Assembly: GCF_000855665.1 (NCBI RefSeq)
Contig: NZ_JXSS01000093.1
Span: 106,495 to 170,494, forward strand
DNA: 64,000 nucleotides
Source of the DNA: Lysobacter sp. A03
GTDB lineage: Bacteria; Pseudomonadota; Gammaproteobacteria; Xanthomonadales; Xanthomonadaceae
Direction of reading: 5' to 3'
The translations under genes were made by a program, and so were the position numbers. Shown piece after piece: positions 8,254 to 18,330 of the stretch (position 1 is the stretch's first letter; each line of letters begins with the position of its first letter). The notes under the pieces were generated by a model. That model had not been told where the DNA came from, made no database searches, and worked only from the letters and a program-made list of their open reading frames with translations.

Positions 8254-8332
8254 GTCTGCGCTCGCGCTGCCATTCGGCTGCCGTCACGTCCGGGTGGGCA
8301 CAATCATCCGGTGCACTCACGGGAGCAGCGGC

Positions 8333-9739
8333 ATGGCCAAGCCACCCTCAGACGCATTCGTTTTCTTCGGCGCCACCGGGGACCTTGCGTACAAGAAAAT
8401 CTTCCCTGCGCTGCAGGCGATGATCCGCAGTGGCGAGCTGGACATGCCCCTGATCGGCGTTTCCCGCGGTGGCTGGTCGCTGGAGCGCTTGCGTGAGCGG
8501 GCGCGCGCGAGCCTGGAAGCCAACGGCGGCGTGGATGAGGACGCCTTTTCGCGCCTGTCGGAGCAGTTGCGCTATATCGACGGCGATTACAGTGACCCGC
8601 AGACGTTCCGCGGCTTGAAACAGGCCTTGGGTTCCGCCACCCGTCCCATCCATTACCTGGCCATCCCTCCAAGCATGTTCGGCACGGTGGTCCAAGGGCT
8701 GGCCGCATCGGGATGCAACGCCGACGCCCGGGTGATCGTGGAGAAGCCGTTCGGTCGCGACCTGGCCTCGGCCCGGGAGCTCAACCGGGAGCTGCACCAG
8801 GTGTTTCCGGAATCCTCGGTGTTCCGTATCGACCACTATCTGGGCAAGGAGGCCGTGCGCAACCTGCTTTATTTCCGTTTCGCCAACACCTTCCTGGAAC
8901 CGGTCTGGAACCGCACCTATGTGGACAGCGTGCAGATAACGATGGCCGAGGACTTTGGCGTGCAAGGGCGTGGCGCGTTCTACGAGGAGGTCGGCACCAT
9001 CCGCGACGTGGTCCAGAACCACCTGCTGCAGGTCCTCTCGCTGCTGGCCATGGATGCCCCGGCGGGCCGCGACCCCGAGTCGCTGCGCGCGGAGAAGCTG
9101 CGCCTGTTCCGTGCCACGCGCTCGTTGAGGCCGGAGGACGTGGTTCGGGGACAGTTCCGCGGTTATCGCAACGAGGCCGGGGTTGCCGCGGACTCCCAGG
9201 TGGAGACCTTTGTCGCACTGCGCCTGTACATCGACACGTGGCGCTGGGCCGGCGTCCCGTTCTATATCCGTGCCGGCAAGAAGCTGCCCATCACCAGTAC
9301 CCAGGTGATGGTTGACCTGAAACAGCCGCCGCTGGAAATCTTCGATCCCGTCTCGCTCGCCGATACCAACTATTTCCGCTTCCGCCTCAGCCCCGAAGTG
9401 GTGATCTCCACCGGCGCGCGGGTCAAGAAGGCCGGCGAGGGGATGGAAGGCCGGCAGGTTGAGTTGGTCGCCCGCAGCTCGCGCGATGAAGGCAAGTCAC
9501 CGTACGAGCAATTGCTGGGCGACGCGATCGAGGGCGACACAAGCCTGTTCACCCGCGACGATTCGGTGGAAGAAGCGTGGCGCATCGTCGAACCGGTGTT
9601 GCCCGATTCGCATGGCAATCACAACACGCCGCTCACCATCTACGAACCGGGAAGCTGGGGTCCGGAATCCGCCAACGAGCTTGTCACCGGCGGCCGCCAC
9701 TGGCAGGACCCGCAGCCCGAGCAGAGCCACCCCTGCTGA
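8333..9739 (+). CDS. zwf: glucose-6-phosphate 1-dehydrogenase
   Basis: The protein has 468 residues. It oxidises glucose-6-phosphate to 6-phosphogluconolactone, the entry to the oxidative pentose phosphate and Entner-Doudoroff routes. The N-terminal dinucleotide-binding motif [11 protein letters not shown] comes first. The substrate-binding/catalytic motif RIDHYLGKE is at 165-173, with His168 and Lys172 conserved. The C-terminal domain is complete. The start ATG at 8333 follows a GGGAG ribosome site; an open frame extends further upstream into the end of eptA but has no support. It leads a five-gene carbon operon (zwf, tal, pgi, pgm, tkt). No lactonase (pgl) is encoded in the window. Confidence 0.95.
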   Translation: MAKPPSDAFVFFGATGDLAYKKIFPALQAMIRSGELDMPLIGVSRGGWSLERLRERARASLEANGGVDEDAFSRLSEQLRYIDGDYSDPQTFRGLKQALGSATRPIHYLAIPPSMFGTVVQGLAASGCNADARVIVEKPFGRDLASARELNRELHQVFPESSVFRIDHYLGKEAVRNLLYFRFANTFLEPVWNRTYVDSVQITMAEDFGVQGRGAFYEEVGTIRDVVQNHLLQVLSLLAMDAPAGRDPESLRAEKLRLFRATRSLRPEDVVRGQFRGYRNEAGVAADSQVETFVALRLYIDTWRWAGVPFYIRAGKKLPITSTQVMVDLKQPPLEIFDPVSLADTNYFRFRLSPEVVISTGARVKKAGEGMEGRQVELVARSSRDEGKSPYEQLLGDAIEGDTSLFTRDDSVEEAWRIVEPVLPDSHGNHNTPLTIYEPGSWGPESANELVTGGRHWQDPQPEQSHPC

Positions 9740-9842
9740 AACCGCGCGGATCCTGTTTGCGCCGCGCCCGCCAATCAATGGCACTGCTCCCTCGCAGTCG
9801 CGGGGCACTACCATGTTGGCGATGCTGCATACCGGAGGACGC

Positions 9843-10937
9843 ATGAGCACGACTCGATCACTTCACGACATGGGCCAGAGCCTGTGGCTGGACAACATTT
9901 CCCGAACGATCCTGGACGACGGCACGTTGGCGCGGTACATCGCCGACTTCTCGGTCACTGGTTTGACGTCCAACCCGAGCATCTTCAACGAGGCCGTCGG
10001 TGGCAGTGACGCCTACGACGAGGGAATGCGAAAAAAGGCGGGAGAGGGCAAGTCAGGCGAAGCGCTGTTCATGGAGCTCGCACTGGAGGACCTGCGCCGG
10101 GCTGCGGACCTGTTCAAGCCGGTGTTCGACGCAACCGACGGAGTCGATGGTTGGGTATCGATGGAAGTCTCCCCGCTGCTGGCCTCCGATACCGCCGGCA
10201 GTATTGCCGCAGCCCAGGCGATCCACGATCAAGGCGATCGCCCGAATCTATTCGTCAAGATTCCGGGCACGCCTGAAGGGGTGCCGGCGATCGAGGAGTC
10301 GATATTCGCCGGTGTGCCGGTCAACGTGACCCTGCTGTTCTCGAGGGCGCAATACCTGGCCGTGGCCGAGGCGTACATGCGCGGCCTGGAGCGGCGGCTT
10401 GAGGCCGGACTGGACGCACGCGTTGCGTCGGTCGCGTCCCTCTTCGTCAGCCGCTGGGACCGCGCTGTCGCCGACAAGGTGCCCGAGGAGATGCACAACA
10501 AGCTGGGCATCGGGGTGGCCCAGCAGACCTACAAGGCCTATCGCGAACTGCTTGAGTCCCCGCGTTGGCAGAGGCTCGCCACACAGGGCGCGCAGCCGCA
10601 GCGGATGCTCTGGGCGAGCACCGGCACCAAGGACCCCAACGCGTCCGACACGCTGTATATCGAAGCGCTCGCCGCGCCGGACACCATCAACACGATCCCC
10701 GAGAAGACCCTGCACGCGTTTGCCGACCACGGCCGGCTCACGGGCGCCATGGCATCGGACGGTGGCGATTCGGAGGCGACGCTGGCGCGGTTCTCCGCCG
10801 CGGGAGTGGATATTCCCGCGCTGGCGGACCGCTTGCAGGTCGAGGGCGCCGAGGCGTTCGTGAAGTCCTGGAAAGAACTGCTGCAGACCATCGAGTCGCG
10901 CAGCCGCACGCTTGCCGGAGAGGGTCGCGGAGGATGA
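9843..10937 (+). CDS. tal: transaldolase
   Basis: The protein has 364 residues, of the longer class found in actinobacteria and in Tal-Pgi fusions. It has [17 protein letters not shown] near the N-terminus and the Schiff-base lysine Lys139 in [28 protein letters not shown] is another class-typical stretch. It exchanges a dihydroxyacetone unit between sugar phosphates in the non-oxidative pentose phosphate pathway. The start at 9843 follows GGAGG with a 4-base gap. The stop overlaps the pgi start by 4 bases (ATGA). In several bacteria these two enzymes are one fused protein, so this pair may be the unfused form of that arrangement. Confidence 0.93.
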   Translation: MSTTRSLHDMGQSLWLDNISRTILDDGTLARYIADFSVTGLTSNPSIFNEAVGGSDAYDEGMRKKAGEGKSGEALFMELALEDLRRAADLFKPVFDATDGVDGWVSMEVSPLLASDTAGSIAAAQAIHDQGDRPNLFVKIPGTPEGVPAIEESIFAGVPVNVTLLFSRAQYLAVAEAYMRGLERRLEAGLDARVASVASLFVSRWDRAVADKVPEEMHNKLGIGVAQQTYKAYRELLESPRWQRLATQGAQPQRMLWASTGTKDPNASDTLYIEALAAPDTINTIPEKTLHAFADHGRLTGAMASDGGDSEATLARFSAAGVDIPALADRLQVEGAEAFVKSWKELLQTIESRSRTLAGEGRGG

Positions 10938-12604
10938 AGGACGGGTTGCTAACCGCGAAGCCGCAATGGAAGGCGCTGGAAGAGCACCTGGCGTGGATGG
11001 CATCGCGCCATCTTCGTGAGCTGTTCGCCGATGACCCGGAGCGGGGCGAGTGCATGGCCGCGGAGGGAGCCGGGCTGTACCTGGATTACTCCAAGAACCG
11101 GGTCAACCGGGAAACGCTGGACCTCCTGTTTGCCCTGGCGCGCGCCTGCCGCCTGGAGGAGCGTCGCGAGGCGATGTTTTCCGGCGGCAAGATCAACGTC
11201 ACCGAAGACCGTCCTGCCCTGCATGTGGCCCTGCGAATGCCGGCCGACAGCGAGCTGATCGTTGGCGGCGAGGACGTGGTTGGCGAGGTGCACGCCGTGC
11301 TGGATCGGATGGCGGCCTTTTGCAATCGCGTGCGCACTGGCCAGTGGACGGGCCATTCCGGCAAGCCGATCCGGAACGTCATCAACATCGGCATCGGGGG
11401 CTCGGATCTGGGGCCGGTGATGGCCTACGAGGCTTTGCGCTTCTACAGCCAGCGCGAGCTCTCGTTCCATTTTGTGTCCAATGTGGACGGCACGGATTTC
11501 AGCGAGGCCACCCGCGGCCTGGATCCGGCCGAGACGCTGTTCATCGTCTGCTCCAAAACGTTTACCACCCTGGAAACGCTGACCAATGCCCATGCCGCGC
11601 GCGCCTGGTGCTTGCAGGGGTTGGGCGATGAGGCGGCGATTGCGAAACACTTCGTGGCGGTTTCCACCAATGCCGCCGGCGTGCAGGCGTTCGGTATCGA
11701 CACCGCCAACATGTTCGGGTTCTGGGACTGGGTGGGCGGCCGCTATTCGATGGATTCCGCCATCGGCCTGTCGACGATGCTGGCCATCGGCCCGAAGCGC
11801 TTCCACGAAATGCTGGCGGGGTTCCATGCGATGGACGAGCATTTCCGTACTGCCCCGATGGAGCGCAACCTGCCGGTCCTGTTGGGCTTGATCGGGATCT
11901 GGAACAACAACTTCCTCGGCGCCAGTACGGTCGCGGTGCTGCCGTACTCGCAGTACCTGAGCCGGTTTCCCGCCTATCTGCAACAGCTCACGATGGAGAG
12001 CAACGGCAAGCACGTGACCGCCGAGGGCAGCCGGGTGGACTACCAGACCGGACCGGTCTACTGGGGCGAGCCCGGCACCAACGGTCAGCACTCGTTCTAT
12101 CAGTTGATCCATCAGGGCACGCGGCTGGTGCCGTGTGACTTCATCGGTTTCTGCCATCCATTGAACCCGCTGCCGCTGCAACGCAAAGCCAACACGGGTG
12201 ATGCTGCCGGCGACCAGCATGACCTCCTGATTGCCAGCCTGCTGGCCCAGGGCGAGTCGCTGGCGTTCGGCAAGACGCCCGCCGAGGTCGAGGCCGAGGG
12301 AACCGCGGAAGCTCTGCAACCGCATCGGGTGTTCGAGGGCAACCGTCCCAGCAACACCATCCTTGCCGACCGGTTGACGCCGCACACGCTGGGCAGCCTG
12401 GTCGCGCTCTACGAGCACAGTGTGTTCGTGCAGGGAACGCTTTGGAACATCGATTCCTTCGATCAGTGGGGTGTCGAGCTGGGCAAGCAGCTGGCCACAT
12501 CTCTTGCAGAGGAGCTCAAGGCCGCGGACACGCCGACGCTGGGCCACGACAGCTCGACCAACACGCTGATCGAGCGCTACCGCGCCGCGCGGGGACGCAA
12601 CTGA
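10934..12604 (+). CDS. pgi: glucose-6-phosphate isomerase
   Basis: The protein has 556 residues, full length for the family. It interconverts glucose-6-phosphate and fructose-6-phosphate. The phosphate-binding motif [12 protein letters not shown] is near 150-162, [15 protein letters not shown] follows, and the catalytic Glu/His region [10 protein letters not shown] and [15 protein letters not shown] are intact. The start at 10934 overlaps the tal stop, and its own stop shares a base with the pgm start (TGATG), so tal-pgi-pgm should be translated as a coupled set. The longer open frame upstream is inside tal and is not credible as coding. Confidence 0.95.
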   Translation: MKDGLLTAKPQWKALEEHLAWMASRHLRELFADDPERGECMAAEGAGLYLDYSKNRVNRETLDLLFALARACRLEERREAMFSGGKINVTEDRPALHVALRMPADSELIVGGEDVVGEVHAVLDRMAAFCNRVRTGQWTGHSGKPIRNVINIGIGGSDLGPVMAYEALRFYSQRELSFHFVSNVDGTDFSEATRGLDPAETLFIVCSKTFTTLETLTNAHAARAWCLQGLGDEAAIAKHFVAVSTNAAGVQAFGIDTANMFGFWDWVGGRYSMDSAIGLSTMLAIGPKRFHEMLAGFHAMDEHFRTAPMERNLPVLLGLIGIWNNNFLGASTVAVLPYSQYLSRFPAYLQQLTMESNGKHVTAEGSRVDYQTGPVYWGEPGTNGQHSFYQLIHQGTRLVPCDFIGFCHPLNPLPLQRKANTGDAAGDQHDLLIASLLAQGESLAFGKTPAEVEAEGTAEALQPHRVFEGNRPSNTILADRLTPHTLGSLVALYEHSVFVQGTLWNIDSFDQWGVELGKQLATSLAEELKAADTPTLGHDSSTNTLIERYRAARGRN

Positions 12605-14268
12605 TGGGCACGCGGATCGACAAGCGCGCCGGAACCCTGGCCGAAGCACGGGACCTTATCGACGTCGGGCATCTGGTCAACGCCTACTTCCAGACCCGGC
12701 CGGACGCATCCAACCCGGCGCAGTCGGTGTCGTTCGGGACCTCCGGCCATCGCGGGTCTTCGCTGGAAGGCAGTTTCAACGAGGACCACATCCTCGCCAT
12801 TACCCAGGCCATCTGTGCCTACCGGAAGGGGCAGGGCATCGATGGCCCGATCTTCATTGGTGCCGACACGCACGCGCTTTCCGCCCCGGCGCTGGAGACC
12901 GCGCTGGAAGTGCTGGCAGCCAACGGCGTCCAGGTGCACGTGTCGGCGGATGATGAACCCGTGCCCACGCCGGCGATCTCCCACGCGATCCTGGTCCACA
13001 ACTCAGGACGGGAAAGAGGTCTCGCCGACGGCATCGTAATCACCCCGTCGCACAATCCACCGGCGGACGGCGGCTTCAAGTACAACCCGCCCAACGGCGG
13101 CCCCGCCGATACCGACGTCACCGGCTGGATCCAGAAACACGCCAATGCAAGCCTCGCCAATGGACTCGCCGACGTGCGGCGTTGGACCGGCACGCGCGCT
13201 CGCGCAGCCGACACCACCCGCGAGCACGACTTCCTTTCGGCCTACGTCGCCGATCTCGGCAACGTGGTTGACTTCGACCTGATCCGCAGCGCAGACCTTC
13301 GGCTGGGCGTGGATCCGCTGGGCGGGGCAGGGGTGCATTACTGGGCGCGCATTGCCGAGCACTACCGGATCGCGCTTGACGTCGTCAGCGAGCAGGTTGA
13401 TCCGCAGTTCGGCTTCATGAGCCTGGACTGGGACGGGCGCATCCGCATGGATCCCTCCTCGCCGTATGCGATGAGCCGGCTGATCGGCCTGAAGGATCGC
13501 TACGACGTCGCCTTCGCCTGCGATACCGACCACGACCGCCACGGCATCGTGACCGCCAGCGCTGGACTGATGCCGTCCAACCACTACCTCAGCGTCGCCA
13601 TCGATTACCTGTTCCGCAACCGTCCGCAGTGGAGCGCGAAGGCCGGCATCGGCAAGACCGTGGTGAGCAGCGCCATGATCGACCGCATCGCCGCCGGACT
13701 GGGCCGGCACCTGGTTGAAGTGCCCGTCGGCTTCAAATGGTTCGTGGACGGGCTGTTTTCCGGCACACTCGGATTTGGCGGCGAGGAAAGCGCCGGGGCC
13801 TCCTTCCTGCGTCGCGACGGTTCGGTCTGGACCACTGACAAGGACGGCATCGCACCGGCCCTGCTTGCCGCGGAAATGTCCGCACGCGGCGGCAACGATC
13901 CCGGCGAGATCTACCGCCGGTTGTGTGACCGTTATGGCGAGCCGTTCACCGATCGGGTGGAAGCGCCCGCGACCAAGGCGCAAAAGCGTGCGCTCGCGGG
14001 GCTGACCCCTGAGGCCATCACCCGCACCGAGCTGGCCGGCGAGCCCATCCAGCAGGTGCTGGACAAGGCGCCTGGCAACGATGCCTCCATTGGCGGCATC
14101 AAGATCGTCGCTGCCAGTGGCTGGTTTGCCGCCCGTCCCTCCGGGACTGAGGACATCTACAAGATCTACGCCGAGAGTTTCCGCGACGCCGACCATCTGC
14201 AGCAATTGCTCAAGGATGCACAGGAGACCGTTGACGCCGCCCTGGAGGACCCGTCCACCGAACAGTGA
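12604..14268 (+). CDS. pgm: phosphoglucomutase, alpha-D-glucose-specific
   Basis: The protein has 554 residues. It interconverts glucose-1-phosphate and glucose-6-phosphate. The phosphoserine loop ITPSHNPPADGGFKYN has catalytic Ser149, and the Mg2+ loop CDTDHDRHG and the C-terminal phosphate-binding ARPSGTEDIYKIYAE are complete. It resembles the E. coli Pgm class rather than the PGM/PMM enzymes. The ATG overlaps the pgi stop. This is the enzyme that would capture glucose-1-phosphate released by the GH94 protein about 7 kb downstream, which is the main metabolic argument for treating the island as one unit. Confidence 0.94.
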   Translation: MGTRIDKRAGTLAEARDLIDVGHLVNAYFQTRPDASNPAQSVSFGTSGHRGSSLEGSFNEDHILAITQAICAYRKGQGIDGPIFIGADTHALSAPALETALEVLAANGVQVHVSADDEPVPTPAISHAILVHNSGRERGLADGIVITPSHNPPADGGFKYNPPNGGPADTDVTGWIQKHANASLANGLADVRRWTGTRARAADTTREHDFLSAYVADLGNVVDFDLIRSADLRLGVDPLGGAGVHYWARIAEHYRIALDVVSEQVDPQFGFMSLDWDGRIRMDPSSPYAMSRLIGLKDRYDVAFACDTDHDRHGIVTASAGLMPSNHYLSVAIDYLFRNRPQWSAKAGIGKTVVSSAMIDRIAAGLGRHLVEVPVGFKWFVDGLFSGTLGFGGEESAGASFLRRDGSVWTTDKDGIAPALLAAEMSARGGNDPGEIYRRLCDRYGEPFTDRVEAPATKAQKRALAGLTPEAITRTELAGEPIQQVLDKAPGNDASIGGIKIVAASGWFAARPSGTEDIYKIYAESFRDADHLQQLLKDAQETVDAALEDPSTEQ

Positions 14269-14277
14269 GGTAGCAGC

Positions 14278-16326
14278 ATGTCCGCGCGAATCGACCAGCT
14301 CTGTATCGACACCCTCCGCTTCCTGTCCGTGGACATGGTGCAGAAGGCGGACAGCGGACATCCGGGACTCCCGCTCGGCGCCGCTCCGATGGCGTATGTG
14401 TTGTGGTCGCGCTGGCTCAAGGCCAACCCGCGCAACCCGGACTGGGCGGACCGGGATCGCTTCGTCCTTTCCGCCGGTCACGGCTCGGCGTTGCTCTATA
14501 GCCTGCTGTACCTGAGCGGCTACGATCTCTCGCTGGATGACATCAAACAGTTCCGCCAGTGGGGCAGCAAGGCCCCCGGCCACCCCGAGCGCGGGCACAC
14601 GCCCGGGGTCGAGGTGACCACCGGTCCACTCGGGCAAGGGTTCGCCAACGCGGTCGGCATGGCGATGGCCGAGGCGCAACTGGCGGCGCAGTACAACCGG
14701 CCCGGGCACGAGGTGATCGACCACCGTACCTGGATGCTCGCCAGCGACGGCGACCTGATGGAAGGCGTCGCCTCCGAGGCTGCCTCGCTCGCCGGGCATC
14801 TGCGACTGGGCAAGTTGACCTGCCTGTACGACGCCAACTTCGTCACCCTGTCAGCGGCCACCGATATCGCGTTCACCGAGGATTGCGAAGCGCGCTTCCG
14901 GTCTTACGGCTGGCACACGCAATGGGTCGAGGACGGCAATGACGTGGCGGCCATCGATGCGGCGATCCGCGCTGCCGCCGACGAAGTCCGGCGACCGTCA
15001 CTGATTCTGGTCCGTACCCACATCGGCTATGGCTCGCCGAATAAGCAGGACAGCTTCGAAGCTCACGGGTCACCGCTCGGTGAGGAAGAGGTGCGCCTGA
15101 CCAAACAGAACCTGGGCTGGCCGGTGGAGCCGGCTTTCCGGGTTCCGGACGAGGCGCTCACCCATATGCAAACCGCGGTTGCGGGCGGCGCCGCCCAGGA
15201 AGAAGCGTGGCACCGCCAGATGCAGGCCTATGCCAAGGCGCAGCCGGATCTGGCAACAGAACTACGGCGGCGCCTGGAGGGCGTCCTGCCGACCGGCTGG
15301 GACGCGGATCTCCCGGTATTTCCCCCCAATGCGAAGGGAATGGCGACCCGCGTCGCCGGCGGCAGGGTAATGAACGCCATCGCGCCATACCTGCCGGAGC
15401 TGTCGGGCGGGTCGGCTGATCTGGATCCGTCCACCAAGACCGCTCTGAAGGGCATGGGTGACTTCAATCCTCCGCTGGCTGCGGGCGAGGACAAGCAAGG
15501 CTCCGACGGCGGCGGCTGGAGCATGGCCGGGCGCAACCTGCACTTCGGGGTGCGCGAAAATGCGATGGGCGCGATCGTCAATGGCATGGCGGCGCACGGC
15601 GGGTTCATCCCCTACGGCGCGACGTTCCTTGTCTTTTCCGACTACATGCGGCCGCCGATCCGCCTCGCGGCACTGATGGAGCTGCATCTGGTTCACGTGT
15701 TCACCCACGACAGCATTCTGCTGGGAGAGGACGGCCCGACCCACCAGCCGGTGGAACAGTTGGCCAGCCTGCGCGCCATTCCGCGCCTGAGCGTGATTCG
15801 CCCGGCCGACGCGAACGAGACCGCCGTCGCCTGGCGCGTCGCGGTGGAAATGCGCGACCGGCCGGTCGTGCTCATCCTGACCCGGCAGGATCTGCCAACG
15901 CTGGACCGGCAGGTATACGCCGCCGCCGATGGATTGACGCAGGGCGCCTATGTGCTGGATGCCGACCTGGGCGACTCGCCGCAGATCATCCTGATCGCCA
16001 GCGGCTCGGAGGTGAGTCTGATCGTGGAGGCGGCCGGACGGCTGCGGCGCGATGGGGTCGGTGTCCGGTGCGTGTCGATGCCGAGCTGGGATCTGTTTGA
16101 GGCCCAGCCGCGGGACTACCGCGACTCGGTCCTGCCGCCCGCGGTCACTGCCCGACTGGCGGTCGAGGCCGGCAGCGCGCAGGGGTGGCATCGCTGGGTC
16201 GGTGACGGTGGCGACGTGCTGTCGGTGGATGATTTTGGCGCGTCGGCGCCAATGCAGGCAGTGGCGGCTGCATACGGATTCACGGTCGACAACGTCGTCA
16301 AACGGGCGCGGGCGCTGCTGGCGTGA
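14278..16326 (+). CDS. tkt: transketolase
   Basis: The protein has 682 residues. This thiamine-diphosphate enzyme transfers two-carbon units between sugar phosphates. The N-terminal ThDP domain has [43 protein letters not shown] and [16 protein letters not shown]. The pyrimidine domain has [26 protein letters not shown] with the conserved catalytic histidines, followed by a C-terminal domain. The GDG motif reads SDGD rather than the usual GDGC, a minor variation. It lies 9 bases after pgm and is the last gene of the operon; DUF2058 converges on it after 15 bases. Confidence 0.94.
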   Translation: MSARIDQLCIDTLRFLSVDMVQKADSGHPGLPLGAAPMAYVLWSRWLKANPRNPDWADRDRFVLSAGHGSALLYSLLYLSGYDLSLDDIKQFRQWGSKAPGHPERGHTPGVEVTTGPLGQGFANAVGMAMAEAQLAAQYNRPGHEVIDHRTWMLASDGDLMEGVASEAASLAGHLRLGKLTCLYDANFVTLSAATDIAFTEDCEARFRSYGWHTQWVEDGNDVAAIDAAIRAAADEVRRPSLILVRTHIGYGSPNKQDSFEAHGSPLGEEEVRLTKQNLGWPVEPAFRVPDEALTHMQTAVAGGAAQEEAWHRQMQAYAKAQPDLATELRRRLEGVLPTGWDADLPVFPPNAKGMATRVAGGRVMNAIAPYLPELSGGSADLDPSTKTALKGMGDFNPPLAAGEDKQGSDGGGWSMAGRNLHFGVRENAMGAIVNGMAAHGGFIPYGATFLVFSDYMRPPIRLAALMELHLVHVFTHDSILLGEDGPTHQPVEQLASLRAIPRLSVIRPADANETAVAWRVAVEMRDRPVVLILTRQDLPTLDRQVYAAADGLTQGAYVLDADLGDSPQIILIASGSEVSLIVEAAGRLRRDGVGVRCVSMPSWDLFEAQPRDYRDSVLPPAVTARLAVEAGSAQGWHRWVGDGGDVLSVDDFGASAPMQAVAAAYGFTVDNVVKRARALLA

Positions 16327-16341
16327 ACGGTGCCGCGGCGA

Positions 16342-16890
16342 TTACCAGACCAGGTCGTCGGGAACCTTGAACTGGCTGTAGAAATCGTCGTTCTCGTCGG
16401 CTTCGCTCGAGGTGTCGTCGCTGCGGCCGTGGTCGAGCACGATAGCCTCCGGGTCACGCTCGCGGATTTTTTCCGCGGCAGCACGGGGCACCAGCTCATG
16501 GCTGTCGCCGTGGCGCACGATCACCAGCGCCCCCTTTGCGAGCTGGGCGCGCAACGCCTCGTTGACCAACACGCTGCGGATCGCATTGCCGTCGGTGAAC
16601 CGGTAGTCGATCTCACCCTCGCGCTTGACCCGATGCATCTCCACGATCTGCCGCACCTGCGCCTTCAGCTCGTTGGCGCGCGCCTGGGCGTTGCGTTCGG
16701 CTGACAGCGCACGATCGCGTTCCACGCGCTCGGCAAGCAGCTTCTGGGCATCGACAGCGTCGGCTTCAGGCGCTGCGTTGGGCGAGGCCTTGCCGTGCCG
16801 CTTCTTGTTCTGCTCGCGGACAACCTGGGTGACCTTGTTTTTCTTGACCAGCCCGGCTTTGAGCAGCTGGTCCTGCAGGGGATTACGCAT
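16342..16890 (-). CDS. yaiL: DUF2058 (YaiL-like) nucleoprotein/polynucleotide-associated protein
   Basis: The protein has 182 residues, the same length class as E. coli YaiL. It opens MRNPLQDQLLKAGLVKKNKV and contains a strongly charged helical middle (AERVERDRALSAERNAQARANELKAQ). The conserved EGEIDYRFTDGNAIRSVLVNEALRAQL block follows, with an acidic tail ending DFYSQFKVPDDLVW. The family co-purifies with nucleoprotein or polynucleotide, but its reaction is not established. The start at 16890 is chosen because the family begins at MRNPLQDQL; the open frame continues upstream without homology-like character. It is a single gene convergent with tkt. Confidence 0.85.
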   Translation of the reverse strand: MRNPLQDQLLKAGLVKKNKVTQVVREQNKKRHGKASPNAAPEADAVDAQKLLAERVERDRALSAERNAQARANELKAQVRQIVEMHRVKREGEIDYRFTDGNAIRSVLVNEALRAQLAKGALVIVRHGDSHELVPRAAAEKIRERDPEAIVLDHGRSDDTSSEADENDDFYSQFKVPDDLVW

Positions 16891-17094
16891 GGTGTTGGGG
16901 GGTATCGAGCGACGGCAGTGTGGAGTGCCAGTGTACCGCCGGCGCCCATTGGCTCTCTCGAGCGAGGTGTTACGTCGGCCCATCGCCAGTCGTCCAGCGC
17001 CCAACCAAACGAGGTTCCATCTCGACGCCAGCGCAGCTCTGGCCGACCATGACACGCCCGGCGCAACGCGCCAGCCTTGAGGCCCGCAGCACCC

Positions 17095-17361
17095 ATGACG
17101 ATCAAACTTCCCGAGCCGGTGCGAAAGCAGTCCCTCGAATCCATCCAGCGCTACGCCAGCACCAATCTGGACGCAGACCTCAGCGATCTCGCTGCGGACA
17201 TGCTGCTGGACTTCTTCATCGAGGATATCGGACCGGCGATCTACAACCAGGCCGTAGCCGACGTGCAGGACCGCCTACAGGCACGGGTCCTGGAGGTGGA
17301 CGCGGAGGTCTACGCAGACGAGTTCCCGTATTGGCCGCGGATGGGGCGAAAACGCGGCTAG
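17095..17361 (+). CDS. DUF2164 family small protein
   Basis: The protein has 88 residues. It has the conserved opening (I)KLPEPVRKQSLESIQRY, then DLSDLAADMLLDFFIEDIGPAIYNQAVADVQDRLQ, characteristic of DUF2164 proteins of about 80 residues. It is cytoplasmic and mostly helical with an acidic surface. The start at 17095 (MTIKLP) is preferred over an in-frame ATG 18 bases upstream because family members begin near this motif. It is monocistronic, divergent from the DUF2058 gene and convergent with gnd. Its function is unknown. Confidence 0.8.
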   Translation: MTIKLPEPVRKQSLESIQRYASTNLDADLSDLAADMLLDFFIEDIGPAIYNQAVADVQDRLQARVLEVDAEVYADEFPYWPRMGRKRG

Positions 17362-17394
17362 TGCATGAGCCGAGGACGCCTTACGTTCACGGCC

Positions 17395-18300
17395 TCATTC
17401 CTTCTTAATTGCGTGCCCACCGAACTGGTTGCGCATCGCGGCCAGCAGCTTGTCGGAATAGGAGTCCTTGTCGCGCGAGCGCAACCGCTCCAGCAATGCC
17501 AGGGTGATCACCGGCGCGGACACGTCCAGGTCGATTGCCTCGGCCACCGTCCATCGGCCCTCGCCGGAGTCGTCCACCCAAGGCGCGATCCCGTCCATGG
17601 TCGGGTTCTGGTCCAGGGCCCGGGCGGTCAGGTCGAGCAGCCACGAGCGGACCACGCTGCCGTTGCGCCAGATCTCGGCGACCTGGTGCAGGTCCAGGGA
17701 GAACTCCTGCTTGTGCTGCAGAATCGCGAAGCCTTCCGCGTAGGCCTGCATCATTCCGTACTCGATGCCGTTGTGGACCATCTTGGTGAAGTGTCCGGCG
17801 CCGGGCGGGCCGACGTGGCCCCAGCCCTGGTCGGTCGCCGGGGCGAGGGTCTCGAACACCGGGCGCAGCGCCTCCACCGGAGCCGGTTCGCCGCCGATCA
17901 TCAGGCTGTAGCCCTCGGCCAGCCCCCACACACCGCCGCTGGTGCCGCAGTCGACGTAATGCATGTCGTGCTCCGCCAGCGAGTTGGCCCGACGCACTGT
18001 GTCCTTGTAGTTGGAGTTGCCGCCGTCGATCAGGGTGTCCCCGGCGTCCAGTAACGCCATCAGGTCGCCGACCGTGCTTTCGGTGATGCCGCCGGCGGGG
18101 ACCATCATCCAGACGTTGCGCGGCCCGGGCAGCGATTCGACCAGCGCCTTGAGACTGTCGGCGGTCTGCACGCCGTCTTCTTCCAGTGCTTTGCGGGCAT
18201 CGGGGTCGGGATCGAATCCGACGATGGAGTGGCCGCCCTGGATAAGGCGGCGGGCCATGTTGGCCCCCATGCGCCCAAGGCCGATCATGCCGAGTTTCAT
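17395..18300 (-). CDS. gnd: 6-phosphogluconate dehydrogenase, short NAD-type
   Basis: The protein has 301 residues, the short (YqeC/GntZ-like) class rather than the 470-residue enzyme. It oxidatively decarboxylates 6-phosphogluconate to ribulose-5-phosphate. The Rossmann motif GLGRMG is at the N-terminus. GFDPDPD follows strand 2, and Asp30 at the position that recognises the adenosine ribose predicts NAD+ rather than NADP+. The active-site segments CGTSGGVWG and GAGHFTKMVHNGIEYGMMQ contain the catalytic Lys. It lies 30 bases downstream of the flavin oxidoreductase in a minus-strand operon and completes the oxidative pentose phosphate branch begun by zwf. Confidence 0.92.
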   Translation of the reverse strand: MKLGMIGLGRMGANMARRLIQGGHSIVGFDPDPDARKALEEDGVQTADSLKALVESLPGPRNVWMMVPAGGITESTVGDLMALLDAGDTLIDGGNSNYKDTVRRANSLAEHDMHYVDCGTSGGVWGLAEGYSLMIGGEPAPVEALRPVFETLAPATDQGWGHVGPPGAGHFTKMVHNGIEYGMMQAYAEGFAILQHKQEFSLDLHQVAEIWRNGSVVRSWLLDLTARALDQNPTMDGIAPWVDDSGEGRWTVAEAIDLDVSAPVITLALLERLRSRDKDSYSDKLLAAMRNQFGGHAIKKE

Positions 18301-18330
18301 CTCGTGCCTCCTTTTCAGTAATGCGTCCGA

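Noticed and set aside
10949..12649. 566-codon minus-strand frame over pgi
   Set aside because: Antisense of pgi, which has all family motifs; the minus product has none.
13003..14799. 598-codon open frame on the minus strand across pgm and tkt
   Set aside because: Shadow of two real genes; low-complexity, no start signal or motif.
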